From Sindora glabra (lineage: Eukaryota > Streptophyta > Magnoliopsida > Fabales > Fabaceae), in NCBI GenBank assembly GCA_020226215.1, contig CM035236.1, positions 1,493,001 through 1,557,000 of the forward strand: a stretch of DNA of 64,000 bases, in the 5' to 3' direction. This document shows positions 1 through 14,073 of this stretch, one piece after another. A program made the position numbers and the translations under genes. The notes under the pieces are model-generated. The model was not told where the DNA came from and ran no database searches. It saw only the letters and a program-made list of their open reading frames with translations. How positions within the stretch are numbered: position 1 is the stretch's first letter; every line of letters begins with the position of its first letter.

Positions 1-1107
1 ATATCTCTTTCTTCTTCTTCTTTTGATCAATTTTCTCTCTTTTTTTCCTTCTCCTCTCTCTCATATTTTGAAATAGTTTTGTGGTCCTATTATAGTACTA
101 AAATTTCAATATTATCTCCACCTATATTTTGACAAATAGTAATTTTACTTATATTTTGACAAATAATATGTTTTAATATTATGGTTAAGTAGTCATTAAA
201 ATTTAAAAGAGTTTATCCTACTTGTTAAAATATAACTCAAAATAGTACTAGAATTTTTAGTATGACAATAAGATTAGAAAAATCTCTTTCCCTCTCTCTC
301 TCTCTTATTGTTACATCCTCCTTAGAAATTTAAAAATTTAAAATATATTGTTAAAAGGAGAAATAATTAATCTTAAAAGAAATAATTTAAAATTTGAAGT
401 TTTTTTTATAGAATAGATAAATTCCAATGAAGGAAATGTGAATGATTAATTAATTAATGACCACCTTGAATAAAAATTTTAGGGCAAATAAGAATAAATG
501 GTTTAAATAGGCACGAAATGAGAAATTGAATGATTTAGTTGAGGAAAGTGTATTAAATTAAAAAAAATAAAAGTTATAAGTGATTAAATGTGCATACATG
601 AGTATAAGAGAAATTTAAGACAAATTTTGAAAATGCCATTACTCCATAAACTTAATTTCAGTCATACCCTCTCCCTATTTCCCTCATTCAAACCTTAACA
701 CTTATCTCTCTTAACTCTTTTCTTCTAATCCTTCTTTCCCTTCAATTTTCTCCTTTAATCAAGTAATTTAGGAGTTAATTTTCATTAAATCTTTCATGTA
801 AACAAGATAAGGTCTCCATCACAACAAAAACCTATACTATTTTTTTTAATTTGAAGGAATTTATGCAATTGATCCAAGAGGTGAAAAATAAACCCAAACC
901 TCAAATCCTTGAATTTTTGGATAATTAAAGCCAAGAGACAATAAATTCAACTTTCTAAATCCTCTTTTACACTAGGTGAATGAACTTTCTAATTGTATTT
1001 ATAAGATTAAATTGATTTTTTATTAGTTAGGTTTAAGTTTAGACTTTTAAATAAATGTATGTGAAATGTGATGATTTGTGATGTGCGGTTTGGTTTTAAT
1101 GCTAGAA

Positions 1108-1257
1108 ATGGCATAAATGAGATATCTTTGATGTATATTTATGATTTGGCATCATTGATAGCATAATAAATGCATTTAGATGCATAAATGAGATATCTTT
1201 GATGTGTATTTATGATTCGGCATCATTAGTGCATAATAGATGCATTTAGATGATATT
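1108..1257. repeat. Imperfect tandem duplication, about 75-bp unit
   Basis: Two adjacent copies of a unit beginning AATGAGATATCTTTGATGT and ending near GCATTTAGATG. They differ by a few substitutions and small gaps. Confidence 0.7.
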
Positions 1258-2606
1258 TATGGAAAATAAATAGTGAAAATCATATGGAATCTATTGGAAA
1301 TTAGGCTATAGTCAACTATACTCCAAAATGTACATTCTAGACATGCATAGTCAATTATGACCAAAGAGTTGCTCTCCAAATGTTAATAGTTGATTATAAG
1401 CACCAAGTTATCCTTTGGACCTTTGTAATTAATTATATAATTGATTATGGTCCCTTAAATTGTTACTTAGCTCCTATTGTTCAATATATAATTGATTACA
1501 CCTTATTTAACCTATGATAACTTGATGTACAAAAGGTTAAGGTATATTCTAATGCTCAATTATGTTAAGTTATTATGTGATAAATGAGGATTAAATATAT
1601 GGTGTAGGACCATACAAGGAACATTGGTAGCATTGTGACATATAAACCATGTTGTAAATTAGGTTGTTATGTTATTTAATCATGTAACATATGATAATGG
1701 AAATGAGACATATGTGCTTGATGAGAAAGATTGTGAGGAATTATAATAATAATGATGAGGGTGGTGTAATATGTGGAAGCCCGCATGAGCCTATCTTCAT
1801 TCAATAGCCATAGTGTCAAATGGCTATGAAGCATATTTAGTGTAGGAAGCTCATGTAAGACTCTTTTTACTAAATGATCATAGTGTTAGAAGTTCATGAA
1901 ATTGTCTTCATTATACCTGAATTGTGATATATTATTACATTATGCACTGAATTTGTGTATCCATTTCTGAAGGAATAAAACCAACTTAAGAGACATAAGG
2001 TTAGATTTGCAAAGGAATAAAGATGATCAATAGTTATAAGAAGATTTACATATTTTTTTGTATAATATTATGTTATGATTATTGATGAATTATGTTAAGT
2101 GAAAGGTTTGATTTTCTCATGTGCTTGTAGTATGGTAAATATTTGGAGAGGTCTTAGTTAAAACTTATAATTGCATGTGCTCGTATTGGAACCCCAATAG
2201 ATAGGTTAATTCGTTGAACATTTTCCTTTTTTTGGCAAAAGTATAGGACTATGACCATTTTTTTAGGTGAAAGTTTTAAAGATTTCTCCTAGAATCCAAT
2301 TAAAAAATTTTATATTATGGTATTGATACCTATTTTGATTAATTCTTTGCTAATCATTGCTTGCTCACCAAGTTTCATAAAAATTTATTCTCCTTTTCTT
2401 TGAGGATATTTTCCACATAGGCATCCAATTGTTGTCAAATAAATCAAAAGCAAGCTTATACGAAATCTTTGGTAATAAAGTACATTATAAGGATAGTTGG
2501 AATAGTTAAACATAAGGGGATTCATTTTTTTAATTCATAATTACATTTCATCCTTCTTAAAAGTACAATTGCATGTGATAAATAAATTTAGATGTATTTA
2601 AGAAAA

Positions 2607-2826
2607 ACAAGTAGGTTATTGTGTGAAACAACTCTCTACCTCAATCACGTATCTTAGGATGGATTGTGATACTTATATTCCTCTATTATTCACTCTTTAT
2701 GAGTGAGAAAACAAATACAAGTAGGTTATTGTGTGAAACAACTCTCTACCTCAATCACGTATCTTAGGATGGATTGTGATACTTATATTCCTCTATTATT
2801 CACTCTTTATGAGTGAGAAAACAAAT
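2607..2826. repeat. Perfect 110-bp tandem duplication
   Basis: Two head-to-tail 110-bp units, each starting near ACAAGTAGGTTATTG and ending in GAGAAAACAAATAC. I see no mismatch between the two copies, so the duplication is recent or kept identical, or is an assembly artefact. Confidence 0.85.
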
Positions 2827-3379
2827 ACATATGTATATTAATCTTTTATGATTAAGATTTATATCACTTAATACATATATATAATATAGCATATATATAT
2901 AATATAGTATAAATAAAATATTTAACATAAAATATAAAATAAGGCTGAGTTTTTTTTATCTAATTTTAAATATACAAACTCAAATTTGGCCTATGAAATG
3001 GAATTTAAAATTTTGTTGAAATTCGATCCTTAAACATTTCCAAGTTCAAACTTCATTAAGTTAGGACTCCGGACTTAGGACTTAGTCCAGACCAAAATTT
3101 AGGGCAGATTCAATTGCCCACCCCCATACGTCGAACTTTTTGCTATTAGAATACTTGATTTGTAATATATGCTAGATAGGAGGGAGGGAAAGTAGAGAAA
3201 AATGAAGAAAAAGGAACAAGGACCGACTTACTTCTTATCTTTTCGTATAACATTGAGTCTTAAAATGATAATTAGTTTATATTGCAAATGAAAGCCTTCT
3301 ATTTATTTATTTTGTATCTCTCTGGACTTTCCTTGGGGGGGAAATTTAATTAAATTACTTCTGCCGGCTTGTAACTATC

Positions 3380-3600
3380 TTGTATCTGAAAAGGCCACCG
3401 CACCTAAACAGACGGAACTGGAGGAGAAATGTCTAAAATGGGATGATGTTGGGGACGGATATTTAATTTTCAATAGGTTGGCTTCTAGAAGGCCATCCCG
3501 TATAAAAGCCCCGAGGGGAGAGGGGTCCGCCACAAACTTCCAAGTCAAAGGCTCACCAACTCCCATCTTTACAGGAGAATGGTGCTCTTACAGAAATAAT
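3380..3600. promoter_or_regulatory. GC-richer island with a TATA-like box, possible orphan promoter
   Basis: A block of clearly higher GC content in AT-rich surroundings. It contains TATAAAAGCC at 3501-3510, followed by a leader-like stretch (CCGCCACAAACTTCC near 3528). Only a six-codon frame follows on the + strand, so no gene is attached. It could be a promoter remnant or a piece of a decayed transposon. This is a weak call from composition and one box. Confidence 0.25.
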
Positions 3601-3639
3601 TGGTGGTATTTAAAATTCTATCATCTTTTTGATTGATTG

Positions 3640-3697
3640 TTATATTGACGTTTTCTCATATTTTGTGGTTATATTGACGTTTTCTCATATTTTGTGG
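3640..3697. repeat. 29-bp tandem duplication
   Basis: Two adjacent copies of a unit starting TTATATTGACGTTTTCTC and ending TTTTGTGG. Confidence 0.8.
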
Positions 3698-3699
3698 CT

Positions 3700-6600
3700 A
3701 GCTTTCTTTCTCTTGGATAAATGTGCCGTAAAGTTAAATCAGTTTCCCATCTTTGGCACCCGTTTCTACAGGACGTTTTATTTTCGATTAATATTATTTG
3801 CGTTCTCTTATAATTATTTTTAATCGGGTAAATGATATTAATTATTTTTGGGATTTGACTCCGTCACGGTTGATATCCTTTATATTTTAAAACTATATAT
3901 TTTCATACTTTAATCATTCTTTCATCCTTATAAAATATAATAATTTTAACTTTTTATTATAATTTCCTTTTAAGTATTATTTTTAATGATAAAAATATTT
4001 TTTTATATATTCTTTTATTGAGAATATTAAGATATGATAGGATTACAATTTCTTAAAAAAAGACAGATTTGTATTAAAAATGATTTTTCATAATTAAAAA
4101 AACATAAAAAAGATTATAGTTAAAAAATTAATATTATTATATTTCATAATGAAAGAATTATCAGGAATAGAAATGTATAATCTTAAAAAAATAAAAAGTT
4201 TCAAATATAATTGAATTAAACTTCAAAGGAGTTCAATGTAATTTATTCTTTCTAATTTTATTTTTTTAAATAAAATAAATCAATTTAATTTATTTTCCAT
4301 AAATTTAGGAAGCCTTTTCTTTTTTATATGAAAAATAGAATGAGAAAAAAATAAATAAAAATATAAGGATTTATTTATTTTCTATTTTTAAAAATAATTT
4401 TTTTAAATAAAAATTTTTCTTTGATAAACTATTTTTAAAATTCATTTTTAAAAATTATTTCTAAAATTCTTGTTTTAAAAATAAAAAATAAGAACAAATT
4501 TTAGAATTGTTTGCACTTATTTTTATTTTAATTGCAATTTTATAATTAATTAAAATTTTTACTTATTTATTTCATCAAATATCATCTATTTATTATTCTT
4601 TTTCAAATTTAAAAACATTTTTAAAAAATAACTTTTAAGTATAATTTTTAAAAATAAAAATACATATAAACACATCCTAAATAACTTTATTCTTTATTTT
4701 CTTATACTTTCCATTTTTGTGTCGTCGTGCTCTCTCGAATTCTTCAGGAAGCACGTACAACTAAACAAGCAGTAATAATAATTTGTTTAGCCCAAATAAA
4801 ATCTGAGCAATTTTAATATATCTTTTAAATAAATAAATTTTTTTATTTTATTAAGAAAGATAAACTTAAAGTTTGTATAGAATTTAATTTTAAAAAGTAT
4901 GCTCATTTTAATTTTAATTTTATATTTTTCCTTCTTAGTAAAGCAAAAAACTTTTATTTACTTACTGTGCGCTTTAGAATTTTTCGTAAAATTTGAAGGA
5001 AACTTCAAATCAAATCTTCAACTGAAATGGTCAATTATTAGTGGCAGATCTCCTTATAAATTGGGGGGCAATTCTCCAACAACCAAGATTTTTTTTTTAC
5101 ACGTATATATGTTACATCTACAATTTATATAAAATTACTCCTTGTTTATGCAAAAAAAATCCTTATTTAAATAAGTGGAAAATATTTAAAATTTTGCTTA
5201 TTATACACGTAAAAGAAGAATGTTAAAATAAGTGATAATTATATTTTACTTAAACATTTTATAATAAGGCTCAAATGTCTCCCTAAAATATAAATGATCC
5301 AATTTTACTCCCCTAATTTAAAATAATTTATTTTAATCCTTTAAAATATTAAATTGTTGTAGTTTTGGTCCTTTTGATTAATTTTGTCAATTCCTTAATT
5401 TTATAATATCATTTCTACCTAATATTTTCTTCGTATTAATTTGAAATGACTTTTATGAAATATAAAAAAAATTATCTAGATCTTAAAAATTTTGAACAAA
5501 ATTAATGAATTGCAAATAAAATTAAAAAAGAATGTATTCGTCTAGAAAAATAATACAATAAGTACTTAAAGATCATATATGAATTGATAAAAATTAATGA
5601 AAATTGATGAAAGTCAAGTAAGAAATCAAAATAGCATATATTGATTATATGCGTTTAATCCTTAACACACGGTAATATGGTTGTATTCATTTAATCCTTG
5701 ACAGACGGTAATATGGAGTGAGGTGTGAACTTATTTAGTAATTATAGAAAGTTGACCTTTGACTGCCGCACTCAGAGAAATAGTACAGAGTAGATAATGG
5801 GCCACTTCTTTTCCGTAGCTCAGTCCACACGTTCTAAAATGGCTTCCTTTCTCCTCAGTTCATACTCGGAAGGAAGTAACATTGAAAAAATTAAGGATGA
5901 AGGAAGTAAAAAAAAAAAAAGAAAATGAAAGAGGAAAAAAAATAGAAAAAAACACTGAAATAGGTTTGGATGTCTAAAAGTCTAAGGGTCTCCACGCTAT
6001 TTCGTTGCATGCACCAAGACTTTTGTTCTTGCATGGGTCTCTCCAAGTGTTGCGTAGCAAACGATGAAATTTGGAGAATCACGTGTGACAAACAAATTGA
6101 AAGGCTGTGAGTATAATTGGGCCTGCTCAAGAAGCATTACGTAGCTGATAAGTTACTGGTCCGAGTCGGATGGAACAATTCATAGACTTATTAGTCTCCC
6201 TTTTCTCAAAGGGGAGTTGGTGAAGCTTGGGCTGCAGGCAGCTGGATTCAATGTGACCACGCATTCTTAGTTCATGAGGTTGCTCAGTAGCCAGACATGT
6301 AATTTATCAATCCAGATTAGGTGTAGACTTTGCTAACAGTCTGTATCAAAACCAACTTTGATGATGTGTATGCTTGAATATTTAACTTATCACTTGGCTT
6401 CATCGATGCTGCAGTTCGTGACTAGCTATGTTGCATCCGATCATTGTTTAATTAAAATCGTAATACGCAGGTAGAGAGGATTAAGAATTAATGTAGCTCA
6501 ACATATATAATTGGTAAAACTAGATTATCACTTCCACTGGCACACGCCGAAGCATAAATCTTACAATAAATTTTAGTCATAACATGGTCATATTTTATTA

Positions 6601-7059
6601 CCCAAGAAACTGACATGGCAGACAATACATATGCCTTCCAGCCAGCATAGTTAATCATGGATATAGTTAGGGATTATAGCCGCCGACACCTCGCCTCGCC
6701 TTAACCAGGAATTGGTTTTGGGATTTTGTCATCAGGAATATGTAAGCCCAACACTACAGGGCTCCTAAACCCCAACAAGATATTGCAAATAATCAAGCAA
6801 GAGTGCAACAACGGGGTAGACATGGCCAAAAGGGGAATGGTGATTGAGCCCAATATTATTATGATTTGCCTTAATTCGGAATTGGCTTTGGGAGCCCAGT
6901 AATTGACTCATTTCCACCTCGGTACGGGTGCGGACCAGCAAATGATGTTGGTCCATTTTGACTTGGTCATAACGTGGATTGCGCACTTAAATCTGCAAGG
7001 CCTAGCCTTACGTTTTAAGGAAAATGCTTCGTTCGCGTGAAGATGGGGAGTTGATAGTG
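3700..7059. other. Intergenic DNA, no gene seen
   Basis: 3800-5700 is extremely AT-rich, with only short frames that arise by chance. 5740-7050 is more complex in composition, with no convincing open frame, splice pattern or protein similarity; short frames on the - strand here (5891-6130, 6765-6986) have no recognisable motif. No tRNA-like box was noticed. Confidence 0.5.
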
Positions 7060-7064
7060 ACGAG

Positions 7065-7855
7065 TGTTGGGAAAATTGAAGATTAGAGTAACACGCAGTA
7101 AAAATTAAATAATTTATTTAGATCAACTCTTTTTTACATATAAAATAAAATAAATTATTGTAAAATAATCCAAAATATATATATTAGGACATCAACAATT
7201 TTTAATATGAAAATTTTCTTAAATAAGAGTAAAAATTATGAGATCTGATTTAGTAAAAAAAAATTTACTAATAAAATAATAGATATAATATTTTTTGAGG
7301 ATTCTAGAAAATAATTACTATAAACTTTTCTTCAAAATAGGTGGAATTTCTAATGAAAATTAATATAATAATTATTACTAATTATCATAAAAATTAGCAA
7401 GTAAAGAAAAAGAAAAATCAAGAAAAAGATATCCACTAAACTACTCAAATGACCAACAATTTGAATAAATGTAGTAATCAATCTTCTGGTATCATTTGAC
7501 AAAACTCTAACACCTCTTTTGTGCCGTCCCGTGACTAGGAGTAAATTCCTATGTTACTTTAATTCAACACCAAACGATGCAAGGAACCTTAGACATGATT
7601 TTTAAACCATTCAATTCACAAGGCAATAGTATATATTAAAGCCTTCATGCCATTCAAGGGACTGATACATATTTTTCTAAAGACTTATCTTCAAAACGAA
7701 GGCTAAATTTGATTTCTCATGCCCAAATAAGGTTATTTCAAATTTATTGCACAATTTTAGGCTTTCATATCTTTTCTTTATATATATATCTTTTGTATCA
7801 AATAATAAATATAAATGATATTATGAGTTCACTTAAGAGGAATCCAACACTAACA
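7065..7855 (-). repeat. Copia 3' LTR (left end)
   Basis: 791 bp, TG...CA termini, aligning along its length with the sequence at 11775-12603. The two LTRs differ by many substitutions and small gaps, so the insertion is old. Confidence 0.85.
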
Positions 7856-8406
7856 AATCTTTTCCTTCAAATTAAGTGGGGATCATTGCTATTTCTTCTA
7901 TTGAACAATATGCTTTAAACTTTTTCCTTAGTAAAAGTTTAATTAACATACCAATGTTCTTATCTTCTATATGAACTTTCTCAAATTCTAACAACCTATT
8001 ACTCAAAACATTATGCATCCAATGGTAACAAATATCAATATCTCTTAACTTTGCATAAAAAGTAGAATTTTTATTAAGGTGTATTACACTCTAATTTTCA
8101 TAAAATAAAATATAATAGTCTTGCTTATATCCAAGTTTTTGAAAAAACTTCTTCATTTATAACAACTTTTTATATGCTTCAGTTACTGCAATAAATTTTG
8201 TCTCTACTATTAAAAAAATAACATATTTTTATAATCTGGATTGTCATGCCATGACTCTCTCCACAAACTTGATTAAGTAACTAGAAATAAGCTTATAAGA
8301 ATCAATATCTCTAACTAAATCTGTATTAGAAAAAACAAATTAGCAAAGATTTTTCATATCCAAAATATAAACTTAAATTAGTTTTACTTCAAAAATATCT
8401 CATAAT

Positions 8407-11053
8407 TTATTTTGCAACATTCCAATGCTCTTTATGTGAATTTAAAAGAAAATGACTTAATGTACCAAAGGTATAAGTAATGTTAGGTCTAGTACATACC
8501 ATAGCATATATTAAACTTTTAACTGCTAAAGCATAAGGAATTCTTTCAATATCTTGCAATTCCTTATCTGTAATTGAATATTGCTTGGTATTCAATTTAA
8601 AGTGAGTGGCAAAAGGACTAGAAATAGCTTTAGCATTTTCTATACCAAACTTTTGATATACTTTTCTTATGACAAATAAAACTTTCTTGTGCTTTTATTG
8701 TGAGTAATCATCATACCAAAATCTATTTTGCTTGGTCTAGATCATTCATAGTAAAAAACTTACTTAATTACTTTTTTAATTTAGTAATTTTTACAACATT
8801 CTTACTAATAATCAAAATATCATCAACAAAAAGTAAAAGAATGATAAAATCATCATCAAAATTTTTTTGAACAAACACATAATAATAAGAAGTTATTTTT
8901 TGAAAATATTACTCTTTTATAACTAACTCAAACTTTCTATACAATTGTTTAGGAACCTGCTTTAACATATAAAGATTCTTTCTCAATCTACATATATAAT
9001 TTTCTTTTCCTTTCATTTCAAAATCCTTTGATTATTTCATGTAAATCTTTTCTTCTAAATCACTATAAAGAAAAGTTATCCTCATATATATTTGCTCAAT
9101 TTCTAGACTAAGACTAACTATTAAACTAAGCATTGTACAAATAGAAGACATTTTTACAAAAAAAAATTCACTAAAATTAATTCATTTTCTATAGTCAATT
9201 CCCTTCATAACTAATCTTGCCTTATATCGAGACTTAGAGTTATGTTTTCCATTCTTTATTTTATACACCTATTTATTCTTCAAAGCTTTCATACCTTTAA
9301 GTAATTTTAGTAACTTATAAGTGTGATTTTCTTACAGAGATTTCATTTCATCTTCTATAACTTCAATTCACTCATTTTTTATATTCAACTTCCATGGCCT
9401 CATCATAATATTCTAATTCTCCTTCATAAATCAGAAAAATGAACTCATCTTTAGTATATTTTAAAAAATATTATCTAATTCTGGTGCATTTTTCTAGTGC
9501 AACAATTAGAGCCTCTAGTATTGATTATTCATTATTATCATTTTATGTAAGGTCATTTACATCAACTACATTAGGCTTAAAATTCTAGGCTTTAACTTTG
9601 TCCTACTCCTCTCTTGGAAAATTATATCCAAGTTAAGTGATGGTTTAATATATTGAGATGCTAACACTTCTTCCTTACTAATTTTTTTAATGTTCAATTT
9701 TCCACAAATATAGCATCTTTACTTATGATCAATTTGTTTTCAAATGGATGATAAAATCTATAGCCAAATTCATCTTCATCATAACTTAAAAATATGTATT
9801 GCTTTGTCTTTACATTAAGCCAAGATCTCTTATCTTTGAAAATATGCATAAATACTTTATATCCAAAAACTCGTAAGCAATTATAAGAAACATTTTTACT
9901 AGACTAAACCTTTTCTAACACTTCAAACTATAAAGGAACATATGGTAAGCGATTCAAAATATGCAAAACTATATTTAAGGATTTAACCTAAAAAAAATTA
10001 GGAGTGTAATATGTGAAAGCAAATATTTAACTCTTTTAACCAATGTTTTATTCATCCTTTTAGATAAGTCATTCAACTATGATGTCTTTAGTAATATTTT
10101 CTAATGTCTAATACCTTCTTCTTTGTAATAAGTATTAAAAGGTCTTAAATATTAACCTCTTTTGTCAATGAGTATACATTTCAATTTCTTTCTTATTTCT
10201 CTTTTAACTAAGGCATAAAATTGTTTAACTACCCCAAGCACTTAGTCTTTTATCTTTAATGTATATACTCATATCTTCTTTGAATGATCATTAATGAAAG
10301 TAACAAAATAAAGAGAACCGTTAAGCATCTTTGTAATTATAGGACTATACATATTAAAATGCACCAACTCAAGTATCTTTAATTTTTTTTAAGGTGGATG
10401 ACTTTTAAAAATTACTTTATTTTACTTTCTAACAAGATAATGATCATATTTTTGTAAATTTGAATTCTACACTTCATATAATGTATTTCTTTTAGTCAAA
10501 ACAACAATCTCTTTTTCACTTATATGACATAGCCTTTCATGCCATAATTTAGTCTCATTACTTAACTCTACAAAATTGACAACATTTTTAATAAATTTTG
10601 CTTGAACCCTTGGTAAACTTTGATTGATCATGTGAAGAGAAATTATTATAGCATTTCATTGGTAAGCTTTTAATGTTTCACACATTCAAAGGTTAATTTG
10701 GTTTCATTATATGTTTTCAAAATGATATCTCTACTACTAATATATTTTACTGCATTCTTATAAGAAATTTTACATCTCTAAAATCACTAAAAGTGTAAGA
10801 TGAAAAAAAATCCTTTTTACATATAATAAGGGTGGAAGTAGCAGTATCAATTACCCAACTGGTTTCACTTTCTGCAAAGTTAATGACATCATCTTCATAA
10901 ATTAAAAGAAATTAATCAATAATTGTACTAGCCCTATCTTCATCATTTTTATCTTCTTTACATTTTTTTCTACATAATTTTTCTTTTTATTGCCTTTCTT
11001 CAATTTTTAACAATATTACTTGATATCCTCTTTTTATCACAATAATGACACTC
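8407..11053 (-). pseudogene. Copia gag-pol remains
   Basis: Pieces of the polyprotein are readable on the - strand. At 11015-11053 there is a half-decayed CCHC zinc knuckle (ECHYC followed by DKKR). At 10473-10560 lies a GAG-pre-integrase block beginning WHERLCHISEK. At about 9730-9890 is the integrase C-terminal block with the copia hallmark LRVFGYK, then DEDEFGYRFYHP. At 8407-8676 is the end of the reverse transcriptase/RNase H region, with IPYALAVKSLIYAMVCTRPN and a following KEHWNVAK. Long gaps with stops and frame changes separate the blocks. Family knowledge gives the order and names; no function survives. Confidence 0.85.
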
Positions 11054-11760
11054 AACATTTTAAAATATTTTCCCATATTTGCTTCTGCTCTCATCTCTCT
11101 TTTTTATACCTTGGCTTTTATTTCTTCCCTAAGGCTTAACAATAACATTTGGCTGTAAAAAAGAACCTTATGATTTTCTTCTCAATTCTTTATTCAAGAT
11201 GTCATTTTTAGTAATTTTCATTATTATCATGCTATTTGGGATAGAATTAAATATAGACATTTTGAATGTCTCTTATGAATCTGGTAAAGAACTAAGAAGT
11301 ATCAAATTTTAAGCTTCATCTTGAAATCTGATATCCATAGTAGAAAGCTATTAATAATTTCTTGATATTTATTCAAATGATCTATTATCAGAATGTCATC
11401 TTAATATTTTATACTCATCATTTGCTTAATCAATATTTTATTATTTTCAATCTTTTTAACATATAACTTTTCAAGTTTAATCCATAGTGTACAAGTATAT
11501 GTCTCCTTTTTAACATGATTCCATACATTCTCTTCTACCTGCTACATGATATATCCACAAACCTATCTATATAATAAATCCTATTTTAAATCTAATTTAT
11601 TTTCAAATTTTTCAATAGTAAATATAGGCAAATAGTGTTCTTTCACATAAAGTAAATCTTCCATTTTCCTTTTCCAAATACATAATTCTCGCTATTCAAG
11701 AATATCATTCTATTTGTATTAACTTTTATGTTCACACAAGTAAAATATATTAGAGTCTAA

Positions 11761-11772
11761 ACTCTAATACCA
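11761..11772 (-). other. Copia primer-binding site
   Basis: On the - strand this reads TGGTATTAGAGT, two transitions away from the usual TGGTATCAGAGC complementary to initiator methionine tRNA. It sits two bases inside the 5' LTR. Confidence 0.75.
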
Positions 11773-11774
11773 CT

Positions 11775-12603
11775 TGTTGGAAAAAATAGGGATTGAAGTG
11801 ACACACAACGAAAATTAAATAATTCACTCAAATTAACTTTTTTCCCACAAGTATAATAAAATAAATCATTAGAAAATAATATGAGAAAAATAAATAAAAA
11901 ACTAACAATTTTTAATGTAAAAAATCTCTTAATGTAAGAGCAAAAATTATGGGACCTAATCTAATAAAAAAATTTATTAATAAAATAATGGATATAACAT
12001 TTTCCTATGGATTCTAAGAAACAACTAGTATAAAACTTTTTACCAAAATAGATGCAATGCTTAACAAAAATTAACACAATAATTATTACAAATTGTTGTA
12101 AAAATTAACTAGTAAAGGAGAAGAAAAATTAGTAAAAATCATCTAATAAACTATCCAAATTACTAGTGATAGTATACTCAAATTTGAGATGAATTTGAAT
12201 AAATATAGTAATTAATCTTTTGGTATAATTTGGCAAAGCTCTAACACATCTTTTGTGTCATCCTATGACTAGAAGCAAACTCTTTTATTGCTTCAATTCA
12301 ACACCAAATCACATACGGAACCCTAGATGTGAATTTCTTTTTTAAACCTCTAAACCACTCAATTCATAAGGCAATAATATATATTAAAGCCTTTAGACTT
12401 TGCGAGGAACTAATACATATTCCTTGAAGACTTGTCTTCAAAACGGAGGCCAAATTTGGCTTGTCAGGATTTATTTCAAATTTGTCCTACAATTTTGAAC
12501 TTTCTCAACTTTTCCTTTTCTTTTTTTTTTTTTTGAGTCATTTATACTAAACAATAAATATATCAGATATTATGGGTTCATTAGGAGGAACTCACCACCA
12601 ACA
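11775..12603 (-). repeat. Copia 5' LTR (right end)
   Basis: 829 bp, starts TGTTGG and ends CCAACA on the + strand, followed by ATGAG. It pairs with the LTR at 7065-7855. Confidence 0.85.
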
Positions 12604-12608
12604 ATGAG

Positions 12609-13127
12609 TGCACACTACTCTTAATTGGCATCTAAAGATTTGGTACAGATATCAAAATTTGTTTTGTTACTTGAGCTTATTATTTAGCTCAAGCAATATG
12701 CACATGAAACTTATTTTAAGTCTTTTTTCATAAAATAAGAAGTGCTTAAAAGATATATTCTCTCTCTTTGGTGTGTCATTGACATTCTCTTTTACTAGAT
12801 AATAAAATTTATAATTTTATAGATCTCATCATTTATTAAAAAAAAAGAGTGAGGAGAACGTGAGTTAAAGAAGTGAGGGCAATATTACTTTACAAAAACA
12901 CGACATGACATTCTAAGTGAATCTAATTAATGAGTCAAACGTTAAAAGTTGGTGTTACTTTTACTAAGCATTGCCTTTTGTATACTTATTTTTTTACATA
13001 TATATATGCGTAGTTGAGTCCGACTAGGAGCCAAATGTCTGCATTTATTTGGCTATCTAATTTGTTAACAGCTTCAGTGAATAAGGAGGGAAGAAGATTC
13101 AGGTGATGCAAAGCCAAGACCAAATTG
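12609..13127. other. Intergenic DNA between copia element and duplicated block
   Basis: No open frame or motif recognised. Confidence 0.5.
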
Positions 13128-13984
13128 CGGTAGGGGTCGGTTAGAAAGCTTTATCTAATCTCTACCTCCACCATATAAAAACAAAATTGACAGCTGATCA
13201 TGCTGGTATTGTAGATTAAATATCCCCATAATCTTACCAATATATATTTTTTCCTTGTGCATGTTGGCCACCACCACTAGCCTCAGTTCTCTCTTTGGCT
13301 AGAACCGGATTTTCTGGCTTCCACTTTTTAGACTATTCCAAATTCCAAATCCCAAATATCTTCCTGTCCTGACGTTCGAATGGCATACTATACACATACA
13401 TAATGCATACAATAATTATGCGAAGTTTGTGTTCTAGGAAAACAGGAAAAAATATTTTTTGCTTCAATGATTTTTATATCATCTATATATTTATGATCAA
13501 CAAAATATTGTGCTGTGATATGGGAGTCGAGGAAATAATTTTTCCTTTAAAGTAACCAAAGTTATTTTTCACTACATTTTTTATTTATTATAAATAAAAA
13601 TTTTATTATAATTATAAATACTAATAGATAAATTAGATGTTTTCTAACAAAATAAATTGTACTAAAATTACACGGACTTTTCGATGTCTTCGTGACTTTG
13701 TTTATACATATATTTGCTTTCCGAATCCCGACATTCACGTACCTATATCCGTTGGATTCTATTGGATTGGATTGCCATTCTTGTCTAATAGTAAGAAGAT
13801 CTAATTCTGCTTTATATATTTGCGAGATGCATACGCATGCAACTTGATTCTAGCCTTTGACTTCGACTGCTAAGCTAGCCAGCCAATATTGTTTTCCAAC
13901 CAGCAAACCAAAATATTCCAAAACATTCTCTAATTGTTCTTTCAATGATCAGTTCTTCAATTGTAAATTAACTATAAGCCTAAC

Positions 13985-13985
<1 letters not shown>

Positions 13986-14072
<87 letters not shown>
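13986..14072. repeat. (TA)n microsatellite
   Basis: Uninterrupted TA dinucleotide run of roughly 43 units. It lies within the upstream region of the LOR gene block and is absent from copy 2. Confidence 0.95.

Positions 14073-14073
<1 letters not shown>

Larger units (their letters stand above)
1..3300. other. AT-rich intergenic DNA, no gene seen
   Basis: No open frame of meaningful length and no recognisable protein motif on either strand. It opens with a CT-rich tract and has a short (CT)n run near 290-305. It holds two tandem repeats listed separately. The stretch 1290-2260 is imperfectly repetitive, with recurring AGTCAATTAT-like phrases, and may be decayed transposon DNA, but I could not assign it. 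Confidence 0.6.
7065..12603 (-). mobile_element. Degenerate Ty1-copia LTR retrotransposon
   Basis: A 5.5-kb element bounded by two related LTRs (7065-7855 and 11775-12603), each starting TGTTGG and ending in AACA. The flanking 5-mers are ACGAG on the left and ATGAG on the right, a one-mismatch target duplication. The element reads on the - strand: the primer-binding site lies next to the right LTR, and the remnants run gag zinc knuckle, GAG-pre-integrase, integrase end, then reverse transcriptase/RNase H from right to left. This order, integrase before reverse transcriptase, is that of copia and not gypsy elements. Every frame is broken by many stops and indels, so it cannot move on its own. 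Confidence 0.9.
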
